DNA of 24,042 bases from a virus, in IMG/VR virus record IMGVR_UViG_3300048028_000379, positions 1-24,042 of that record; one strand, written 5' to 3'. Made by a program: the position numbers and the translations under genes. Of the stretch, positions 21,185 through 24,042 are shown in pieces (positions within the stretch are counted from its first letter, which is position 1; each line of letters opens with the position of its first letter). Below the pieces are notes generated by a model. The model worked only from the letters and a program-made list of their open reading frames with translations, ran no database searches and was not told where the DNA came from.

Positions 21185-22090
21185 TTAGGAGACAGTCACG
21201 TTGAGACGGGCAGCAGCAGCAGCGTTGTTAACAAATGCGGCCTCAGTCCACTCAGTGATTACTTTCTCACCAAAGTCTTTCTGGACAACGCGAACCCCAC
21301 CGAATGGGTTGTTACGAACCCGGAAGGTCTTGAATGCAGAAGGGTCGAACATATCAACCGACTCGCTTGAGTAGTAGATCCAAACGTCAGAAGTGAGAGC
21401 GTTAGCTTTTGCACTGGTCTGGCGAATCTTAGAATCAAACACAGACGTGGACATCATGCACTGAGTGTCTGGGTTCAAGAAGAGAGATCCGATTCCACCA
21501 ATCTGAGGCGCAGCGGTCACAGAACCGGGGTAACGATCAATTACAGATGGGCTGTTTTTGAATGCTTCCCATGCGCCAAGGTTGAAAACAACACGGTTAG
21601 GAAGGAGACCAATTGAGTCAGCAATCTCTTTCATCTTCTCATCAATTGCGCTGATTACGTCAGTTGAAGATCCCCAAGTCTGAGCAGCAGCAGAAACGCC
21701 AGCGCGCAGAGTGGTGAGGGTCTCATTAAGGCGAGAGTTGCCAGCTTGAGAAACAAGGTTGCGGACGCGAGCCTCACGAAGAATGCGAGAACCTTCGCCA
21801 GTGGTGGCGCGGTCAAGCTCGTGATTGTCGATCATGTCATGCAGAGCGTAAGGCTGAAGGCTCACGTTGATGCGCTCACCGTCAGTTACAACAGCGGAAG
21901 AGTCACCACCGATTGCGCGGCGGGCATCTGGAGTCTGGAAGCCGGAACGTTGTCCGTAATCGATGATTGAAAACTCGGCGGCTCCGGTTGGAACGACTGG
22001 GGCGAGGAAATCAGCGACTGGGCTGGAGGTGTCTTGAAAGAGTCCTTTAGCGAACTGGTTCAAGACTGAGATATTTGCGGAAGTAGCCAT
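21185..22090 (-). CDS. Major capsid protein (HK97-fold type)
   Basis: A 301-residue protein in the capsid position behind protease, scaffold and decoration genes. It has an N-terminal arm ('SANISVLNQFAKGLF'), 'DTSSPVADFLAPVVPTGAAE', a middle 'LREARVRNLVSQAG', a helix and strand with 'LLPNRVVFNLGAWEAFKNSP', and a C-terminal 'FRVRNNPFGGVRVVQKDFG', typical of Mu-like and related HK97-fold major capsid proteins. The leader ACTAAATAAAAAA precedes the ATG, with no Shine-Dalgarno sequence, yet expression must be high. The 3' end is sealed by a strong terminator. Confidence 0.88.
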   Translation of the reverse strand: MATSANISVLNQFAKGLFQDTSSPVADFLAPVVPTGAAEFSIIDYGQRSGFQTPDARRAIGGDSSAVVTDGERINVSLQPYALHDMIDNHELDRATTGEGSRILREARVRNLVSQAGNSRLNETLTTLRAGVSAAAQTWGSSTDVISAIDEKMKEIADSIGLLPNRVVFNLGAWEAFKNSPSVIDRYPGSVTAAPQIGGIGSLFLNPDTQCMMSTSVFDSKIRQTSAKANALTSDVWIYYSSESVDMFDPSAFKTFRVRNNPFGGVRVVQKDFGEKVITEWTEAAFVNNAAAAARLNVTVS

Positions 22091-22120
22091 TTTTTTATTT
22101 AGTCAGATTTTACCTTAGAA

Positions 22121-22513
22121 TTAAATTGTGGGCTTGTTACTTTGTCCAAGAACAACTTTGATTAGAGCGCCTTGTGCGGCTGCTGCTTCAAGAGCAACAC
22201 CTAAAACGTGCTTGCCACTTGTTGCAGTTGCAGCGCGACCAGCGGCGGCGGGCATGAGTGGTGCTCCAAGTGCAACAGCAGCGTGAGCTTCAACGAGAAC
22301 AACTGCACCAGATCCAGCAACTGCAACAGCAGCTTGACCACCAGCAGAAGCGTCTTCTGTAACTACTCCAAAAATCACATCAGTGTTAGCAGCGGTTACA
22401 ACAGTTTTCCCAGCGTCATCGCCAGAAGTTCCAAGCTTCACAACCTTGCCTTGGGCAATTGCAGAAGCTCCGTTATCAAAGGCCAAGATTGGGCCATCAT
22501 TTGCGAGGGGCAT
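22121..22513 (-). CDS. Head decoration/stabilization protein, DUF2190-like
   Basis: A 130-residue Ala/Gly/Val-rich protein. 'FDNGASAIAQGKVVKLGTSG', 'NTDVIFGVVTEDASAGGQAA', 'LVEAHAAVALGAPLMPAAAG' and 'KHVLGVALEAAAAQGALIKV' follow the beta-barrel pattern of DUF2190-type capsid cement proteins, which sit between protease and capsid genes in many phages. The leader has two tandem ACTAAAA units before the ATG. It probably trims the capsid surface after maturation. Confidence 0.82.
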   Translation of the reverse strand: MPLANDGPILAFDNGASAIAQGKVVKLGTSGDDAGKTVVTAANTDVIFGVVTEDASAGGQAAVAVAGSGAVVLVEAHAAVALGAPLMPAAAGRAATATSGKHVLGVALEAAAAQGALIKVVLGQSNKPTI

Positions 22514-22545
22514 AATATTTTTTAGTTTTAGTTCTTAAATAGAGT

Positions 22546-23040
22546 TTAGAGGCCAAAGGCTTCGGGATCGATTTGAGCAGCAAGCTCCCATTTGACATCG
22601 AAAGAAGCGTTGTCGCCACATTGGTCAGAAGCTTTTGCCATAGCAGCTTCAATTCTGACTTCTGAGCTACCAGTCTTTTCTCCGCTTGCTTTTACAATCG
22701 ACTCTTCAAGTCCGGCGTGAATTTTTGGTAACTTAGAAAGGATCTCTTCAGCAAAGTCATCCCCTGCTTCGATCTTTTCGATAAACTTGGTTTTAGTGTC
22801 CTCGTCTTTTGGAGCAATGCGGCCTTCAGAGACGGCAGCTTTGACAAGTGACTCAGCGCGGGACTTGTTAGCCTCGGCAGCTTTAGCTTGAAGCTCGTCG
22901 CGCTCTTCTGTGATTTCTGCAAGAGAAGCCTTAGCGGTCTCGGCGTCACTCTTGAGGGCTTCGATGGCGGCAACAGCGGCGGCCTCGGCGGTTTCGGTTT
23001 CCGGCTCAATTGAGAGAGCGGCAAGAATAAGATCAGACAT
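22546..23040 (-). CDS. Possible internally started scaffold protein
   Basis: Within the protease gene, an in-frame ATG at 23040 follows AGTAAAAAA, much like the capsid leader, and begins 'MSDLILAALSIEPETETAEA'. Translation from here gives a 164-residue scaffold without the protease half. Mu (I/Z) and lambda (C/Nu3) make their scaffolds this way. The internal start is inferred from leader similarity and family precedent. Confidence 0.4.
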   Translation of the reverse strand: MSDLILAALSIEPETETAEAAAVAAIEALKSDAETAKASLAEITEERDELQAKAAEANKSRAESLVKAAVSEGRIAPKDEDTKTKFIEKIEAGDDFAEEILSKLPKIHAGLEESIVKASGEKTGSSEVRIEAAMAKASDQCGDNASFDVKWELAAQIDPEAFGL

Positions 23041-23550
23041 TTTTTTACTTGTATCAGTTATTTCCGCTTCCTGTTCGGATGCAGCTATACGAGGAATCTC
23101 TCGGAAGGCTGGTTCGTTGACCAGCGCCCCTAGTGGTCCCCGTTTTGGTAACCCGGCAGGCACTCCATCCTTGCCAAGCAAGAAGGTAGGGGAGAAATAC
23201 GAATAGTCTTTTGATTCGATTGCTTTACGGCCTGCGCCAGTCCATTCAATCTCTGCCATCAGACCCTCACCTTGAACGTAATAAAAGCGTTTTGGTAGCG
23301 CAGAGGCTGGGCCTTTGTCGTTGTGATCAAAATCAAACACTGGGCGCACATTAGCGGCAAGCCTTTGCTCTAGGTCTTTTTGGAACGTTGCGGCAACTTC
23401 TTCGCCGTAATAGGCTTCCATTTTAATCTCAACGCTTTTGGGCTTACCGTTAACGCTTGGCGTGATTGTGTGAGATCCCTCTGGAATGTAAACGATTGAG
23501 GCAATTTGCCCTTCTTCCGGCAAAGAGTAATCAAGAGCGCAAATCAGCAT
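22546..23550 (-). CDS. Head maturation protease fused to scaffold (Mu I protein-like)
   Basis: A 334-residue protein from the ATG at 23550 (a TTG at 23562 is also in frame). The N-terminal half resembles the Mu I protease: 'MLICALDYSLPEEGQIASIV', 'RPVFDFDHNDKGPASALPKR', 'VQGEGLMAEIEWTGAGRKAI', 'KDYSYFSPTFLL' and 'LGALVNEPAF'. The second half is a charged helix ('KSDAETAKASLAEITEERDE') with a helical tail, as in scaffold domains. It cleaves itself and the scaffold inside the prohead. The gene lies between a small head gene and the decoration gene. Confidence 0.87.
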   Translation of the reverse strand: MLICALDYSLPEEGQIASIVYIPEGSHTITPSVNGKPKSVEIKMEAYYGEEVAATFQKDLEQRLAANVRPVFDFDHNDKGPASALPKRFYYVQGEGLMAEIEWTGAGRKAIESKDYSYFSPTFLLGKDGVPAGLPKRGPLGALVNEPAFREIPRIAASEQEAEITDTSKKMSDLILAALSIEPETETAEAAAVAAIEALKSDAETAKASLAEITEERDELQAKAAEANKSRAESLVKAAVSEGRIAPKDEDTKTKFIEKIEAGDDFAEEILSKLPKIHAGLEESIVKASGEKTGSSEVRIEAAMAKASDQCGDNASFDVKWELAAQIDPEAFGL

Positions 23551-23591
23551 TTCACTAGACAATGGCTAAAAGCTCTTTACTGGCGACCTTC

Positions 23592-23786
23592 TTATCTGGT
23601 CCCCGATTCTAAATCATCAATGATTGTAAAGTTGATCGTCATCATAGAAGCTAGACCAGATCTAGCATCTTCCTCAGATACGCCTAAATCGACAAGCTTA
23701 TCAACAGCAGCTTCAAAATCAATGACCTTAGCAAAAAAGTCATCATAGATTTTAGTCATTGCCTTATCTAACTCTTCCTCATCCAT
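23592..23786 (-). CDS. Small hypothetical head-region protein (64 aa)
   Basis: A 64-residue acidic helical protein ('MDEEELDKAMTKIYDDFFAK', 'VIDFEAAVDKLVDLGVSEED'). Its start lies inside the end of the upstream minor head gene (19-base overlap), with GAGG just before the ATG. It lies between minor head and protease genes. It may be an assembly factor. No family is recognised. Confidence 0.65.
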   Translation of the reverse strand: MDEEELDKAMTKIYDDFFAKVIDFEAAVDKLVDLGVSEEDARSGLASMMTINFTIIDDLESGTR

Positions 23787-24042
23787 CCTCGTTTAGTAAA
23801 TATTTTAGTGATTGCCTTTGATATGGGCGCAAAATCCTCATCGCTCCAGTGACCAAGCTCTTTATCGTTTCTCATTCTGGCTTCTGCAATCATTACTTCG
23901 TCGCCGCTTTGTTCCGCAATCCATTGAGAATAAGCCCTAGCCCAACCTTCATGCATAGACAATAAGTATTTTTTGTATCCTCTAGGGGCTGTTGCTTGTT
24001 CAATTCTAGAATATCCTTCGGATTCTACATAAGCTTTTCTAA
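23768..24042 (-). CDS. Minor head (MuF-like) protein, partial C-terminus
   Basis: The reading frame stays open from the window edge to the TAG, giving 90 C-terminal residues; the N-terminus is outside. The end 'HWSDEDFAPISKAITKIFTK' plus RGW resembles the C-terminus of phage minor head proteins of the MuF group, and position ahead of the protease fits. The portal gene would be expected further right. The assignment is by context and a short motif. The in-frame ATG at 23956 is unlikely to be the true start, because coding sequence continues upstream. Confidence 0.55.
   Translation of the reverse strand, partial: RKAYVESEGYSRIEQATAPRGYKKYLLSMHEGWARAYSQWIAEQSGDEVMIAEARMRNDKELGHWSDEDFAPISKAITKIFTKRGWMRKS

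Noticed and set aside
21065-21370. Plus-strand frame between the terminators and into the capsid gene
   Set aside because: It reads through a terminator hairpin and antisense to the capsid gene; composition is that of a shadow frame.
1-24042. CRISPR array, tRNA or rRNA genes
   Set aside because: No regularly spaced direct repeats beyond the 39-bp coding repeat, and no cloverleaf or rRNA-like sequence was recognised by eye.

Overview
The window is 24 kb of a tailed double-stranded DNA phage genome or prophage, cut at both ends. It carries terminase subunits, a Mu-I-like head protease with a scaffold half, a head decoration protein, an HK97-fold-type capsid protein, a tail tube candidate, a tape measure and a tail hub. 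It also carries a replication and recombination block. I see no tail sheath, so a siphovirus-like particle is likely. No integrase, endolysin, portal or host gene is visible. The host cannot be named. Many genes have A-rich leaders with no clear Shine-Dalgarno sequence and base composition is middling, so the safest statement is a bacterium with relaxed start-site use.

Layout. Positions 1-3472 (minus) hold a partial tail-fibre-like gene, a small gene, terL, terS and a small DNA-binding protein gene. Positions 3478-4614 (minus) hold an array of self-contained promoter-gene-terminator cassettes. Positions 4643-10252 (minus) form one tightly overlapped operon: a small membrane protein, ERF annealase, exonuclease VIII-like nuclease, RusA-like resolvase, winged-helix protein, replication initiator, DnaC-like loader, a stand-alone DnaA domain IV, SSB and small genes. 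Positions 10253-10353 are a divergent control region. Positions 10354-18697 (plus) hold a small membrane protein, an HTH regulator and the connector and tail genes through a 993-residue hub. Positions 18641-20983 hold small minus genes, a fourth self-contained cassette on the plus strand (19302-19555), a metallophosphoesterase and a small HExxE protein. Positions 21012-24042 (minus) hold two tandem terminators, capsid, decoration protein, protease/scaffold, a small gene and the end of a probable minor head protein.

The main discovery candidate is a set of four sites sharing TTGAC-N3-AATCAAG with exact spacing. All are just outside known genes. Three sit directly in front of small orphan genes with almost no 5' UTR, and each unit is closed by an intrinsic terminator. 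Two of these units (4115 and 4576, minus) also share a nearly identical 5' coding leader and a 3' coding remnant but have different cores, as if the middle of the gene had been swapped. This is the layout expected of moron or accessory-gene cassettes under a common phage-specific control signal. A second point of interest is an AT-rich, seven-repeat beta-propeller-like segment embedded in the tail hub.

How the genes fit together: the minus-strand early block copies and recombines the DNA, the minus-strand head and terminase blocks build and fill the head, and the plus-strand block builds the tail. Splitting head and tail modules onto opposite strands is less common than one continuous late operon.
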